The notes under the pieces: generated by a model
The model's database searches: none
The model's input: only the letters and a program-made list of their open reading frames with translations
What the model was told of the DNA's origin: nothing
Source of the DNA: Peptococcaceae bacterium UBA4068
GTDB taxonomy: Bacteria; Bacillota; Dehalobacteriia; UBA4068
Assembly: GCA_002382665.1 (NCBI GenBank)
Contig: DFZA01000003.1
Span: 1-60,945 of the forward strand
Direction: 5' to 3'
Length of the DNA stretch: 60,945 bases
Part shown: in pieces, positions 24,583 to 34,353 of the stretch
Position numbering within the stretch: position 1 is the first letter of the stretch
Layout: each line of letters starts with the position of its first letter
Position numbers and translations under genes: made by a program

Positions 24583-27171
24583 ATGAAGTATCATTTTGCC
24601 GATGTAGACGCTGTGTTAAAAGAAAAACAAAGCTCCCCGGAGGGGTTGAGCAGGTTAAAGGCTACAAAACGGCTCAGGCAAAACGGGCCCAATATATTAA
24701 GAGAGCAAAAACGGCCAAACTTGCTTCGCCGATTTATTACGCAAATTAATGATCCGATGGTTATTGTCTTATTGGTAGCAGCTGCTTTTTCTGTGGCTTT
24801 TGGCGGATTAGCGGATATGCTGATCATTATGGTTGTTGTTTTGCTGAATGCCATTTTAGGTTTATTCCAGGAAGGCAAAGCCGAACGGGCTATAGACAGG
24901 CTGACACATCTGACTGCGCCGACAGCAATGGTGCGGCGCGAGGGCAAAGTAAGAAAAATCAAAGCCAGTGAAGTTGTAGAAGGCGATATTGTATTAGTTG
25001 AAGCGGGCGATATTGCTCCTGCCGATTTAAGAATAATTGAGGCAATCAATCTTAAATCCGATGAATCTTCACTGACCGGCGAATCCCATCCGATAGAAAA
25101 GATAGCAACCGCGATCAAAAGATCCGGTCATGATATTGCCTTAGGCGACCGCAAAAACATGTTGTTTATGGGCTGTAGTATTGTTTATGGCCGCGGTGAA
25201 GGAGTGGCTGTAGCTTGCGGTATGCGTACGCAAATGGGTAAGATTGCCAGCATGCTCAACGAGACAAAGCAGGAAAAGACACCGCTGCAAAAACGTTTGG
25301 CGGAGTTATCACGGATATTATCAATCGCTGTATCAATTATTGCCGCCTTTATATTTGTTTTTAGTATTGTTACCAGTAACGATGCTACTTTGGCAAGCGT
25401 ATTAGATACGTTTATGTTGGCGGTTAGTCTGGCCGTTGCCGCTATCCCAGAAGGTATAGTAGTGGTTGTAACTCTTGTTTTGTCAATCGGCGTTAGTAAA
25501 ATGAGCCGCCAAGAGGCGATTATTCGTAAAATACCGGCGGTAGAGACGCTGGGTTGTACCGAAATTATCTGTGCCGATAAAACAGGCACATTAACGCAAA
25601 ACACGATGAAGGTAGTGGATGCAACAGGTAATTTGCAGCGTATGGGGCTTGTTTTTGCACTTTGTAATGATGTTCGCCTGCTATCTGATGCCGAGTTGTT
25701 TGGCGATCCAACGGAAGTCGCCTTAGTTGAATTTGCTAAAAGTCAAAGTTTAGATGTAGAAAAATTGTCACGTCAAATGTCACGGGTTGCCGAACTTCCT
25801 TTTGACAGTGACCGTAAAATGATGACTACGGTGCATATTGGTCAAGGCGGTAACTTTTGGCAGTTTTGTAAGGGTGCGCCCGATAGATTAATTTGCCAAT
25901 GCAATTGTTATTATAATGAAAACGGCAAGGTCGTTCCGCTTACGGAAGTTGAGCGGGAGCGGATTTTAAATAAGAATAATGATATGGCTTGCCGGGCGCT
26001 GAGGGTGTTGGCGGCAGCTGAACGCTGTCATAATGACTTGCCTTTGGCTGCTGAATACGAAAAGGATTTAGTTTTTATCGGCTTGGTCGGTATGTCTGAC
26101 CCACCGCGTCCGGAGGCGGCTGCGGCGGTGGCGGCTGCCGCTGCCGCGGGAATTAAAACCGTTATGATCAGCGGCGATCATATTGATACAGCTTTTGCCG
26201 TTGCCTCTGAACTGGGCATTGCCAATGACCGTTCGCAGGCTATCGAAGGTCATATGCTTGATGCCATGAGCGATGAAGAATTGCAGAGCAATATTGAGTG
26301 CTACCGGGTTTATGCTCGCGTTCAACCTGACCACAAAATGCGTATAGTAACAGCATGGCGAAAAAAAGGCAGGGTAACGGCTATGACCGGTGACGGAGTT
26401 AACGACGCCCCAGCGCTGAAGGTTGCCGATATCGGTATTGGCATGGGTATTAACGGCAGCGAGGTCAGCAAGTCGGTATCCGATATGGTATTAGCCAATG
26501 ATAATTTTGCCACGATTATTGCAGCCATACGGGAAGGCCGTCGCGTTTATGATAATATTACCAAAGCCATTCAATTTTTGCTCTCATCTAATCTTGCCGA
26601 GGTGCTGATTATCTTTGTGGCGACTCTATTAGGGTTTAAACTGTTTCTGCCGGTTCATTTGTTATGGATCAATTTGATAACCGACTGTTTCCCGGCGATT
26701 GCGCTCGGCTATGAAATGGCCGAGGTTGATTTGATGCGCCGTAAACCGCGTCGGGCTAATCAGAGCATATTTGCCGACGGTATGGGTATCGCCATCTTTT
26801 GGCAGGGAACGGTTGTTGCCATTCTAACTTTAGCGGCTTTTTTGTATGGGTTGAGGTATGGATACGGCGTGGCGACAACTATGGCGTTTGTTACTTTGTC
26901 TTTAACTGAAATTTTTCACTCACTGAACATGCGGTCACGTCATCGTTCGATATTCAAGCTAGGCAGGCGCAACATCTACCTGGTGTTTTCAACGATAATA
27001 TCTTTAGTGTTAAGTTTGACCTTACTTTACATTCCGATATTAAACAGCCTATTTTCTCTGACTCCCTTATCGATTAATGAATTAGTAATTTCTCTTGGGT
27101 TATCTTTGATGATTATTCCGATTGTCGAAACAGTGAAATTATTGCGCCGTATTGCTTTGCGATTTAGTTAA
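24583..27171 (+). CDS. P-type cation (Ca2+) transporting ATPase
   Basis: An 862-residue PII-type ATPase. The actuator loop T-G-E-S, the phosphorylated D-K-T-G-T-L-T, the hinge T-G-D-G-V-N-D-A-P-A, and the M4 ion motif A-A-I-P-E-G are all present, with ten expected membrane helices. The PEG motif and M5/M6 residues (N and D in W-I-N-L-I-T-D) fit Ca2+ pumps of the SERCA/PMCL1 type. ATG 24583 has CGGAGC upstream. It probably exports Ca2+ or Mn2+. Confidence 0.9.
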   Translation: MKYHFADVDAVLKEKQSSPEGLSRLKATKRLRQNGPNILREQKRPNLLRRFITQINDPMVIVLLVAAAFSVAFGGLADMLIIMVVVLLNAILGLFQEGKAERAIDRLTHLTAPTAMVRREGKVRKIKASEVVEGDIVLVEAGDIAPADLRIIEAINLKSDESSLTGESHPIEKIATAIKRSGHDIALGDRKNMLFMGCSIVYGRGEGVAVACGMRTQMGKIASMLNETKQEKTPLQKRLAELSRILSIAVSIIAAFIFVFSIVTSNDATLASVLDTFMLAVSLAVAAIPEGIVVVVTLVLSIGVSKMSRQEAIIRKIPAVETLGCTEIICADKTGTLTQNTMKVVDATGNLQRMGLVFALCNDVRLLSDAELFGDPTEVALVEFAKSQSLDVEKLSRQMSRVAELPFDSDRKMMTTVHIGQGGNFWQFCKGAPDRLICQCNCYYNENGKVVPLTEVERERILNKNNDMACRALRVLAAAERCHNDLPLAAEYEKDLVFIGLVGMSDPPRPEAAAAVAAAAAAGIKTVMISGDHIDTAFAVASELGIANDRSQAIEGHMLDAMSDEELQSNIECYRVYARVQPDHKMRIVTAWRKKGRVTAMTGDGVNDAPALKVADIGIGMGINGSEVSKSVSDMVLANDNFATIIAAIREGRRVYDNITKAIQFLLSSNLAEVLIIFVATLLGFKLFLPVHLLWINLITDCFPAIALGYEMAEVDLMRRKPRRANQSIFADGMGIAIFWQGTVVAILTLAAFLYGLRYGYGVATTMAFVTLSLTEIFHSLNMRSRHRSIFKLGRRNIYLVFSTIISLVLSLTLLYIPILNSLFSLTPLSINELVISLGLSLMIIPIVETVKLLRRIALRFS

Positions 27172-27248
27172 TATAAGCTTTAAAAACAGGAGAAAATAGT
27201 CGGGCAGGGAATAATAATAGAAGAAAATGTCGGAGGAGAGTATCGACG

Positions 27249-28319
27249 ATGACTGTTGCAACTGGACTGACGGCCCTGCCGCAGGCGGTAACGCTGGATG
27301 ATGAAAATTCGCAATTATTGGTTTTAGATCAAACACTTTTGCCGAATACTACGCAAGTCCTGCGGCTTAAGGAGCAATCCGAGATTAGGCAGGCAATAAA
27401 AATATTACAGGTGCGTGGAGCGCCTGCTATTGGTATAGCTGCCGCATTCGGCGCGTATTTGGCGGCCAAACAATATAACGGCGATGATAGGCAGGGTTTT
27501 ATCAAACACTTTTCTTGCGCCAAAGATGAATTGGCGGCGGCAAGGCCGACGGCAGTTAATTTATGCTGGGCTTTACAACGGATGGAGCAGGTAATCATTG
27601 CCAATCAGGATAAAAGCGTGGCTGTATTAAAAGAACTGCTTAAAGAAGAAGCGCTGCGGATTGAAGCTGAAGATAAAGCTGTTTGCCGCAGTATCGGCGA
27701 GAATGGACTGACACTAATTAAAGATGGCGACGGCATTTTAACGCATTGCAATGCCGGACAATTGGCCACATCGGTTTACGGAACCGCGCTAGCTCCGGTT
27801 TATGTTGGTATGGAGCGGGGGATGCGTTTTAACTTATATTGTGATGAAACACGTCCGTTGCTGCAAGGCGCTCGTTTGACAGCTTATGAATTGACAACCG
27901 CCGGGGTTGATACAACTCTTATTTGTGATAACATGGCGGCTTCTGTTATGTCTCAAGGTTGGGTACAAGCGGTTTTTGTCGGCTGTGACCGAGTGGCCGC
28001 CAATGGTGACGCCGCCAATAAAATTGGTACTTCGGCGGTGGCGATCGTAGCCAAATATTATGGTATTCCTTTTTATGTCTGTGCGCCGTTTTCTTCGATT
28101 GATAAAAACTGTGCCAGCGGTAAAGATATACCGATTGAGCAGCGCTCGCCCGAAGAAGTTAGCGAGTTGTGGTATGCCAATCGTATGGCACCGGCCAGTG
28201 TAAAAATATATAATCCGGCTTTTGATGTAACGCCGGCGGAATTAATTGCCGCTTTTGTAACCGAAAGGGGCATAATCCAGCCGCCCTATGCTTTTGCAGC
28301 GGATGATAAATTCAAATAA
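27249..28319 (+). CDS. mtnA: S-methyl-5-thioribose-1-phosphate isomerase
   Basis: This 356-residue protein has R-G-A-P-A-I-G (substrate phosphate), catalytic Cys in H-C-N-A-G-Q-L-A-T, and catalytic Asp in G-C-D-R-V-A-A-N-G-D-A-A-N-K-I-G-T. It turns 5-methylthioribose-1-P into the ribulose-1-P. GGAGGAGAG lies 8 bases upstream. The next gene is a class II aldolase, which points to the short salvage route in which the ribulose is cleaved. Confidence 0.94.
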   Translation: MTVATGLTALPQAVTLDDENSQLLVLDQTLLPNTTQVLRLKEQSEIRQAIKILQVRGAPAIGIAAAFGAYLAAKQYNGDDRQGFIKHFSCAKDELAAARPTAVNLCWALQRMEQVIIANQDKSVAVLKELLKEEALRIEAEDKAVCRSIGENGLTLIKDGDGILTHCNAGQLATSVYGTALAPVYVGMERGMRFNLYCDETRPLLQGARLTAYELTTAGVDTTLICDNMAASVMSQGWVQAVFVGCDRVAANGDAANKIGTSAVAIVAKYYGIPFYVCAPFSSIDKNCASGKDIPIEQRSPEEVSELWYANRMAPASVKIYNPAFDVTPAELIAAFVTERGIIQPPYAFAADDKFK

Positions 28320-28331
28320 CAGGAGAATGTT

Positions 28332-28910
28332 ATGCAGTATTTAAGTGATCAGGAGGCGTGCAGTGCCATAATAGAAGTTGGCAGACGGCTTTATCAAAGG
28401 GGTTTGGTTGCCGCCAATGACGGTAATATTTCCTGCCGGGTCAGTGACGACACCTTGTGGATAACGCCAACCGGGGTGTCAAAGGGTTTTCTTGATCAAT
28501 CAATGTTAATCAAAGTTGACCTTGCCGGTAATGTTTTAACAGGAACACATAAACCTTCCAGTGAAAATGCCGTGCATTTGGTGATATATCAGCAAAATGC
28601 CGAGGCACAGGCGGTTGTTCATGCTCATCCGCAGGGCGCCACCGCATTTGCCTGCAAAGAACAAAAACTTACAGGCTTACAGGTAGAGGAAGCGCGCATT
28701 AGTTTGGGAGAGGTTCCGCTGGTTGCGTATGCGCCTGCCGGCAGCAAACAGCTGGCCGCCAATGTAGCGGAAGTTTGCCGTGGTCATCGAGCGCTGTTGT
28801 TGGCTCGCCACGGTGTAGTATGCTGGGGTGAAGATATTTGGCAATCTTTATTTAAAATGGAGACGGTAGAACATTTTGCTAAAATATTACTTTACTCGAG
28901 ATTAATCTAA
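28332..28910 (+). CDS. Class II aldolase/adducin-family enzyme
   Basis: A 192-residue protein with the Zn-binding H-A-H-P pair and A-R-H-G His, catalytic E in S-S-E-N-A-V-H and the N-terminal A-A-N-D-G-N-I-S phosphate site. It resembles fuculose/ribulose-1-phosphate aldolases. It lies 12 bases after mtnA, so the likely substrate is 5-methylthioribulose- or 5-deoxyribulose-1-P, giving DHAP plus an aldehyde (the DHAP shunt known from E. coli and Rhodospirillum). It could instead be MtnB dehydratase, but no mtnK/W/X/C/D genes are near. Confidence 0.8.
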   Translation: MQYLSDQEACSAIIEVGRRLYQRGLVAANDGNISCRVSDDTLWITPTGVSKGFLDQSMLIKVDLAGNVLTGTHKPSSENAVHLVIYQQNAEAQAVVHAHPQGATAFACKEQKLTGLQVEEARISLGEVPLVAYAPAGSKQLAANVAEVCRGHRALLLARHGVVCWGEDIWQSLFKMETVEHFAKILLYSRLI

Positions 28911-28958
28911 GTGATGTAACTATTTGCCAAAGTTATATATGACCGGTCAGGTGATAAT

Positions 28959-29774
28959 ATGAAAAACAGATTGCCGGATAAAAAAATAGCATTGTTAATT
29001 ATTATTGTTTCTTTGGCTTTTTTTCTTGTTATGGGAAATTATTTAGTTGGACAAAGTTTTTTGCCCTATACACAAGCCGATACTGAAGCAAAGGTAGATA
29101 CAACAACCAGGCCTAAGACTGAGATTAAAACAGCTGAAGCAAGTCTTGCCAAAACGACTAAACAGGTTTCGGACGGCCCGTTGATTGCGCTGACATTTGA
29201 TGACGGCCCCAGTAAGACGGTGACACCGGTGTTGCTTAACGAATTACGCAAGAGAGGTGTTGTGGTAACATTTTTTGTCTTAGGTAACCGGGCGGAAAAA
29301 TACAGCAATATTATTCTTGAAGCTTATCAGGATGGTAACCAGATTGCTATTCATGGCTATGATCATAAATATAAGTTTACGACGCTTAGTGACAAAGATT
29401 TATTATGGCAAGTTGATAACACAGAGGATATTGTTGAAAATATTACCGGTCAGCGGCCTAATGCAGTTCGTCCTCCTTATGGAGCAATAAATATCACTAC
29501 GGCTGCAAAAATTGATATTCCTTGCGTGCTGTGGAATGTGGATACCCGTGATTGGGCATCACGCAATGCTGATAAGGTAGCCAATCATATAGTTTCACAT
29601 GCCAAAGATGGTAGCATAATATTATTACATGATACTTTTTCTACCAGTGTTCTGGGAGCAATTAAAGCGATAGACATTTTGTCGGCTAAAGGTTATAAAT
29701 TTGTTACTATTGATCAGTTATTTGCCGCTGAAGGTGTACAATTTGTCTCAGGTACAATTTATCCGGAAAAATGA
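28959..29774 (+). CDS. Polysaccharide deacetylase (peptidoglycan-type)
   Basis: A 271-residue protein with an N-terminal membrane anchor (residues 8-28), a Thr/Lys-rich linker and a NodB domain (about 75-250). Motifs: T-F-D-D-G-P with catalytic Asp and metal Asp, H-x-x-x-H-K in I-H-G-Y-D-H, R-P-P-Y-G, and L-L-H-D. It removes acetyl groups from N-acetylglucosamine in the wall, which protects against lysozyme. CAGGTG precedes the ATG. Confidence 0.88.
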   Translation: MKNRLPDKKIALLIIIVSLAFFLVMGNYLVGQSFLPYTQADTEAKVDTTTRPKTEIKTAEASLAKTTKQVSDGPLIALTFDDGPSKTVTPVLLNELRKRGVVVTFFVLGNRAEKYSNIILEAYQDGNQIAIHGYDHKYKFTTLSDKDLLWQVDNTEDIVENITGQRPNAVRPPYGAINITTAAKIDIPCVLWNVDTRDWASRNADKVANHIVSHAKDGSIILLHDTFSTSVLGAIKAIDILSAKGYKFVTIDQLFAAEGVQFVSGTIYPEK

Positions 29775-29808
29775 TTCGAAACTATTATCAGAGAGGATGA
29801 TTATCAAA

Positions 29809-30303
29809 ATGAAATGCAATTACTGTGGACGTGAGATACCGGAGTCATACGATTTTTGTGATAATTGTGGTGCAAAGTTGGAGAAGACGAATATTACGCC
29901 GGAGACGGCGGCAACAGTTGAACCGCCAACAGCACCGGATCAAACCCCGCCGGTATCGTATCAACCCCCTCCGGATTCATATCAGGCTCCCCCGTCCTTT
30001 AATCAAACGCCGCCACCCCATTATCCGGTTCAGCCGCCTGCTTATCAAAATCCTCGGTATTATGGTGAGGAATTAGCGCCGGTAATTTCTATGGGTCATT
30101 GGATGCTAATTACATTTTTAATGTGTATTCCTATTGCTAATATAGTATTAGTTTTGGTTTGGAGCTTTAGTAAAAATACCAATCCCAATCAACGCAACTA
30201 TTCGCGTGCTATTTTGATTTGGATGCTGATTGTGACGGCAATTTATATTATTATTTTTATTATTGCAGGCGTAAGTTTTTTTGATCAATTATCTTACTAT
30301 TAA
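29809..30303 (+). CDS. Zinc-ribbon membrane protein with Pro-rich linker
   Basis: The 164-residue protein starts with a zinc ribbon (C-N-Y-C...C-D-N-C-G, residues 3-20), then about 65 residues of Pro/Tyr/Gln repeats (P-P-x-S-Y-Q and similar), and two hydrophobic segments near 100-125 and 138-160. The start at 29809 gives M-K-C-N-Y-C. This plan is common in Bacillota membrane proteins of unknown function. No partner is indicated by context. Confidence 0.65.
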   Translation: MKCNYCGREIPESYDFCDNCGAKLEKTNITPETAATVEPPTAPDQTPPVSYQPPPDSYQAPPSFNQTPPPHYPVQPPAYQNPRYYGEELAPVISMGHWMLITFLMCIPIANIVLVLVWSFSKNTNPNQRNYSRAILIWMLIVTAIYIIIFIIAGVSFFDQLSYY

Positions 30304-30320
30304 TATGTAGGGTTTAAGTA

Positions 30321-30348
30321 TTGTAATTTATTGGCAATGTGATATAAT
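30321..30348 (+). promoter_or_regulatory. Promoter of the rubredoxin operon
   Basis: TTGTAA, 16-base spacer, TATAAT. It leaves a leader of about 55 bases before the oxidoreductase ATG. Confidence 0.6.
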
Positions 30349-30410
30349 AATAGTAGTTGCTATTAAGAAAATCTGTAGTAAATAATTATCAAAAATAACG
30401 GGGGAATACT

Positions 30411-31556
30411 ATGGAAAAGAGAGTAGTAGTAGTCGGTGGCGGCATAGCCGGTCTTTCGGCAGCCCAGACGGCAGCTGCTTCTGATAAAGAAGCGGCAGTA
30501 TTTTTGATTTGCGGGGAAAAAAGATTACCATATTATCGGCCCCGTATTTGTGAAGTGTTTTCCGGTCTTGATATTGAAAAACTAAATGTTCATAGTGAAC
30601 AATGGTTTATTGATAATAGAATTGAATTAATTTATCAAACCGTACAAGAAATTAACGCTCAAGAAAAACAATTACGATTTATTGGCGAAGAACAACCGTT
30701 TAACTATGATAAACTTATTATTGCAACCGGTGCGGGTGGCAACCGTCCCGCTGCTGAAGGCACTGATGCCGATAATGTCTTGGCCTTGCGGTTTTTGGCG
30801 GATATCGATCGTGTCCGTCGTTATCCTGGTCCGGTTGTAGTAGTTGGCGGTGGGCTTTTAGGTTTAGAAGCAGCTTGGCATTTGTCATGTGAAGGTAGGC
30901 AAGTAGTGATTATTGAGCGGGGCGAAAGATTGTTGCTGCGTCAGCTCGATGAAGAAGCCAGTCATTTTTTTCTTCATATTGTGGAGAATGCCGGTATCAG
31001 GGTTGCATTAAACGGTAGTTTGGAAGCAATTCGGAATGGACAAGTAATATTGAGCGACAGCAGAGGCTATCCGGCGGCAGTGACGATTTTTGCGGCCGGT
31101 ATCAAGCCGCAAATTGCTTTGGCGCAGGCTGCCGGATTGCAATGTAATCGCGCGATTATCGTTGATGAGATTATGGCAACCTCGGCAGTTGATATATTTG
31201 CTTGTGGAGATTGTGCTGAATTTAACGGTTCGGTTCCCGGATTATGGACAGTATCGATGGCCCAGGGTATGGTTGCAGGTAAAAACGCTGTTGGCGGCAG
31301 AGAATCTTATATCCCGGAAGAACCGCCGTATATGATGAACGCCATGGGTACAAGTATTTGGTCAGGCGGTAATATTACGTTGCAGGAAAGCTTTACTCGT
31401 TCGTTTCCCTCCGAGGGCAAATTCTCAAAATTGTTTTTTAATGATGATGGGCAATTGGCAGGAGCGATACTGATTGGTGAAACAGGAAAGTCGGTCACAC
31501 TGAAAAAGGCAATCGCAAACGGCATGAATAAAGCGGAAGCATTGACCTTAATCTAA
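30411..31556 (+). CDS. NAD(P)H:rubredoxin oxidoreductase
   Basis: The 381-residue FAD protein has G-G-G-I-A-G-L-S-A (FAD, residues 8-16), G-G-G-L-L-G-L-E-A (NAD, about 145), and A-C-G-D-C-A-E (FAD, about 262). Length and order match NROR and small nitrite-reductase-type flavoproteins. The two genes after it encode a rubredoxin and a flavodiiron protein, so it is probably the NADH-linked source of electrons. GGGGGAA precedes the ATG. Confidence 0.85.
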   Translation: MEKRVVVVGGGIAGLSAAQTAAASDKEAAVFLICGEKRLPYYRPRICEVFSGLDIEKLNVHSEQWFIDNRIELIYQTVQEINAQEKQLRFIGEEQPFNYDKLIIATGAGGNRPAAEGTDADNVLALRFLADIDRVRRYPGPVVVVGGGLLGLEAAWHLSCEGRQVVIIERGERLLLRQLDEEASHFFLHIVENAGIRVALNGSLEAIRNGQVILSDSRGYPAAVTIFAAGIKPQIALAQAAGLQCNRAIIVDEIMATSAVDIFACGDCAEFNGSVPGLWTVSMAQGMVAGKNAVGGRESYIPEEPPYMMNAMGTSIWSGGNITLQESFTRSFPSEGKFSKLFFNDDGQLAGAILIGETGKSVTLKKAIANGMNKAEALTLI

Positions 31557-31577
31557 TTAATGGGGAGGATATTAATT

Positions 31578-31727
31578 ATGCAAGATATGAAGAAATACGT
31601 ATGCACGGTTTGCGGGTTTGTATTTGATCCTATGGAAAATGACGGTATGCCTTTTGAAGAATTGCCCGATGATTGGGTTTGCCCAATATGCGGCGTTGAT
31701 AAGGATTCTTTTGAGGAGGTCGAATAG
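31578..31727 (+). CDS. Rubredoxin
   Basis: A 49-residue protein with the two iron-binding knuckles C-T-V-C-G and C-P-I-C-G, and conserved Y, F and W core residues. GGGAGG lies upstream. The TAG stop shares its G with the GTG start of the next gene. It carries electrons between the reductase and the flavodiiron protein. Confidence 0.96.
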   Translation: MQDMKKYVCTVCGFVFDPMENDGMPFEELPDDWVCPICGVDKDSFEEVE

Positions 31728-32905
31728 TGGGCAAATGCGAATTAGCAAAAGGCATTTATTGGGTTGGAGCAATTGATTGGAGTTTAAGATATTTTCATGG
31801 TTATACAACTCAAAAAGGTTCGAGTTATAACGCATATTTGATAATTGACGAGAAGGTTGCATTAATTGATACGGTCAAAGCGCCGTTTGCCAAGACATTA
31901 ATGGAAAATGTTAGAGCTATTATTGATCCGTCGAAGATCGACTATTTAGTATCGTTGCATGTTGAAATGGATCATAGTGGTTCTATCCCATATGTGCTGC
32001 AGCAATGTCCCAATGCTGAGCTGGTTACCAGTACTCCGGCGGGGATCAAGGGATTGCAGGCTCATTTCGGCGAGCTTAATGCACTGACAGTTAAAACCGG
32101 CGATACACTTAATTTGGGTAAACGCAGCCTGCAATTTCTGCAGACGCCGATGCTGCATTGGCCTGATAACACGCTTGCCTATATGCCGGAGGAGCAGATC
32201 CTTTTTTCTTCTGATGCTTTTGGCCAACATTATGCTTCAAGCCAGAGGTTTAATGATCAGGTGCCAACGGAAAAATTGTTCTTTGAAGCGGCAAAATATT
32301 ATGCCAATATCGTATTGCCTTATGGCAGTCAAACTCTCAAAGCTTTGGCTGCTGCCTCTAAGTTAGATATTAAAATAATTGCTCCCGCACATGGGCTTAT
32401 TTGGCGTTCGCAGTTAGCCGATATTATTGCTAAATATGCTGATTGGGGGGCGCAAAAAGTCGATGATAAAGCGGTTATTGTTTATGATACGATGTGGCAT
32501 GCCACCGAAACAATGGCGGATGCGATTACTGACGGCTTTGTCGAAAAGGGGATATTTGTCGAGCAAATGAGCTTGCAGGCGAACCATATATCTGATATTA
32601 TGGTAGCGGTGCTTGAAGCAAAATATGTTGCTATCGGGTCCCCAACAATTAACAATAATATGTTGCCAACCGTAGCTGCTTTTCTAGCATATATGAAAGG
32701 TTTGGCTCCCCAAAACCGCATTGGTATTGCTTTTGGCTCTTATGGCTGGGGCGGTCAAAGTATCGGGCAAATTGCCGAAATAATGAAATCTTTGAATTGG
32801 CAATTGCCGCTTGATTTGATTAAGATTAATTTTACCCCTAAGTCTGAGGATTTAATTAACATAAAAGAAAATATTAAAAATATAGCATTAAAAGGTAACA
32901 GTTGA
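31727..32905 (+). CDS. fprA: Flavodiiron protein (FprA-type oxygen reductase)
   Basis: The 392-residue protein has an N-terminal metallo-beta-lactamase-like domain with diiron ligands H-V-E-M-D-H (about 79-84) and further His/Asp, then a C-terminal flavodoxin domain (about 250-390). It reduces O2 (or NO) to water with rubredoxin. It starts with GTG overlapping the rubredoxin stop; GAGGAGG is 6 bases upstream. It belongs to the three-gene oxygen-defence operon. Confidence 0.93.
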   Translation: MGKCELAKGIYWVGAIDWSLRYFHGYTTQKGSSYNAYLIIDEKVALIDTVKAPFAKTLMENVRAIIDPSKIDYLVSLHVEMDHSGSIPYVLQQCPNAELVTSTPAGIKGLQAHFGELNALTVKTGDTLNLGKRSLQFLQTPMLHWPDNTLAYMPEEQILFSSDAFGQHYASSQRFNDQVPTEKLFFEAAKYYANIVLPYGSQTLKALAAASKLDIKIIAPAHGLIWRSQLADIIAKYADWGAQKVDDKAVIVYDTMWHATETMADAITDGFVEKGIFVEQMSLQANHISDIMVAVLEAKYVAIGSPTINNNMLPTVAAFLAYMKGLAPQNRIGIAFGSYGWGGQSIGQIAEIMKSLNWQLPLDLIKINFTPKSEDLINIKENIKNIALKGNS

Positions 32906-34311
32906 TGGAATGCGCACAATTGGTTATTAAAAATGCCAACTATTATACTGCCGGCACCTTTTTACAAGGCGACATCGTTATTGTTGATGGAAAGATTGTC
33001 GCCATCATCGCTTCCGGCAGATATAGTGGCAATTTTATTGCCGAGAGAGTTATTGACGCCAGCGGTTACACCGTATTACCCGGACTGATTGACTCTCATG
33101 TGCATTTCAGGGAGCCTGGGCATACCGAACGGGAGGACTTCTTTTCCGGCAGTTGCGCGGCAGCGGCTGGGGGGTTCACGGCATATCGGGTAATGCCCAA
33201 TGTAAATCCACCGCCTTTTGATACTGCGCATCTTAATGACTGCGTTATTTTGGCTGAGCAAAAATCTATTGTAGATTTTATGATCTTAGCAGCGGCAGGG
33301 TTTGATAACAAACAAAATTTTAGCCAATTATTAAACGCTGGTGTGGTTGGTTTTAAAACTTTTTTACAGCCGCCGCCTGTCGGTAAAGAACAGGAATTTT
33401 TCGGTTTAACTGCAGCAGATGATGGTGAGTTGTTTTTGATGTTGCAAGCAGGTGCTGCAAGCAATGGGCGCTTCTATTTCCATGCGGAAAATCACCAATT
33501 AATCAAGGCTCTTGAAAAATATTTACATGTAACTGGACAGGAAGATAACAGTTTTCATTATCAAAGCCACGCTGCAGTTGCTGAAATCGAGAGCGTTGCT
33601 ACCGTGTTGAACTTTGCTAAAGCTACCGGTTGCAAAATAGGGTTTGTCCACATTACTTTACCTGAATCCTGTGAGCTAATTAAACAAGCGCGGGGGCAGG
33701 GAGTCGATGTTGTAACCGAAACTTGTTTTCATTATCTGCTGTTTGACAATAGTTATATTGATCGTTTTGGTCCTTATGCCAAATGTAATCCCCCGTTACG
33801 CGATCAAGCGGCCAGGGAAGGTCTTTGGCATTACTTGTTTGATGGTACAATCGATATGATTGGCTCTGATCATGCACCATTTACGGTGACTGAAAAGGCG
33901 ATTGATCCCAAACAAGGAATTTGGCAAGCTCCTTCCGGAATTCCGGCGATTGAAGTAATGTTACCTTTAATGTTGGATCAGGTTGCTCAAGGTCGGCTGA
34001 AGCTGGCGGACATAGCCCGTTTGTTTTCCGAAAATACTGCAAAAGCTCATGGTTTATACCCGCGTAAGGGCTGTATTGATCTGGGCAGCGACGGCGATTT
34101 TACGATTGTTGATACCGGTAGCCGCCAGAAAATATCGAGGGAAAAGATGTATACGAAAGCGCGGGATATTAACATCATGTTTGAAGGTATGGAAACAACA
34201 GGTATGCCGGTCTATACGATAGTACGCGGACGTGTTGTGATGGATCATGGACAAGTTGATAAAAATGCCCGTGGCTGGGGAAATCATTTGCGGCCGGAAA
34301 TAATTTGCTAA
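32905..34311 (+). CDS. Dihydroorotase/allantoinase-family amidohydrolase
   Basis: A 468-residue enzyme with D-S-H-V-H-F-R-E-P-G near the metal site, K in F-K-T-F-L-Q as the carboxylated Lys, H-A-E-N as another ligand and G-S-D-H-A-P for the catalytic Asp. Length fits type I dihydroorotases, allantoinases and hydantoinases (about 430-470). Its start overlaps the fprA stop. No pyrimidine or purine catabolism gene is near, so substrate is undecided between dihydroorotate and a cyclic ureide. Confidence 0.8.
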   Translation: MECAQLVIKNANYYTAGTFLQGDIVIVDGKIVAIIASGRYSGNFIAERVIDASGYTVLPGLIDSHVHFREPGHTEREDFFSGSCAAAAGGFTAYRVMPNVNPPPFDTAHLNDCVILAEQKSIVDFMILAAAGFDNKQNFSQLLNAGVVGFKTFLQPPPVGKEQEFFGLTAADDGELFLMLQAGAASNGRFYFHAENHQLIKALEKYLHVTGQEDNSFHYQSHAAVAEIESVATVLNFAKATGCKIGFVHITLPESCELIKQARGQGVDVVTETCFHYLLFDNSYIDRFGPYAKCNPPLRDQAAREGLWHYLFDGTIDMIGSDHAPFTVTEKAIDPKQGIWQAPSGIPAIEVMLPLMLDQVAQGRLKLADIARLFSENTAKAHGLYPRKGCIDLGSDGDFTIVDTGSRQKISREKMYTKARDINIMFEGMETTGMPVYTIVRGRVVMDHGQVDKNARGWGNHLRPEIIC

Positions 34312-34353
34312 TATCTTGACAATTTATTGACAATCTAGTGAGAGGATTATATT

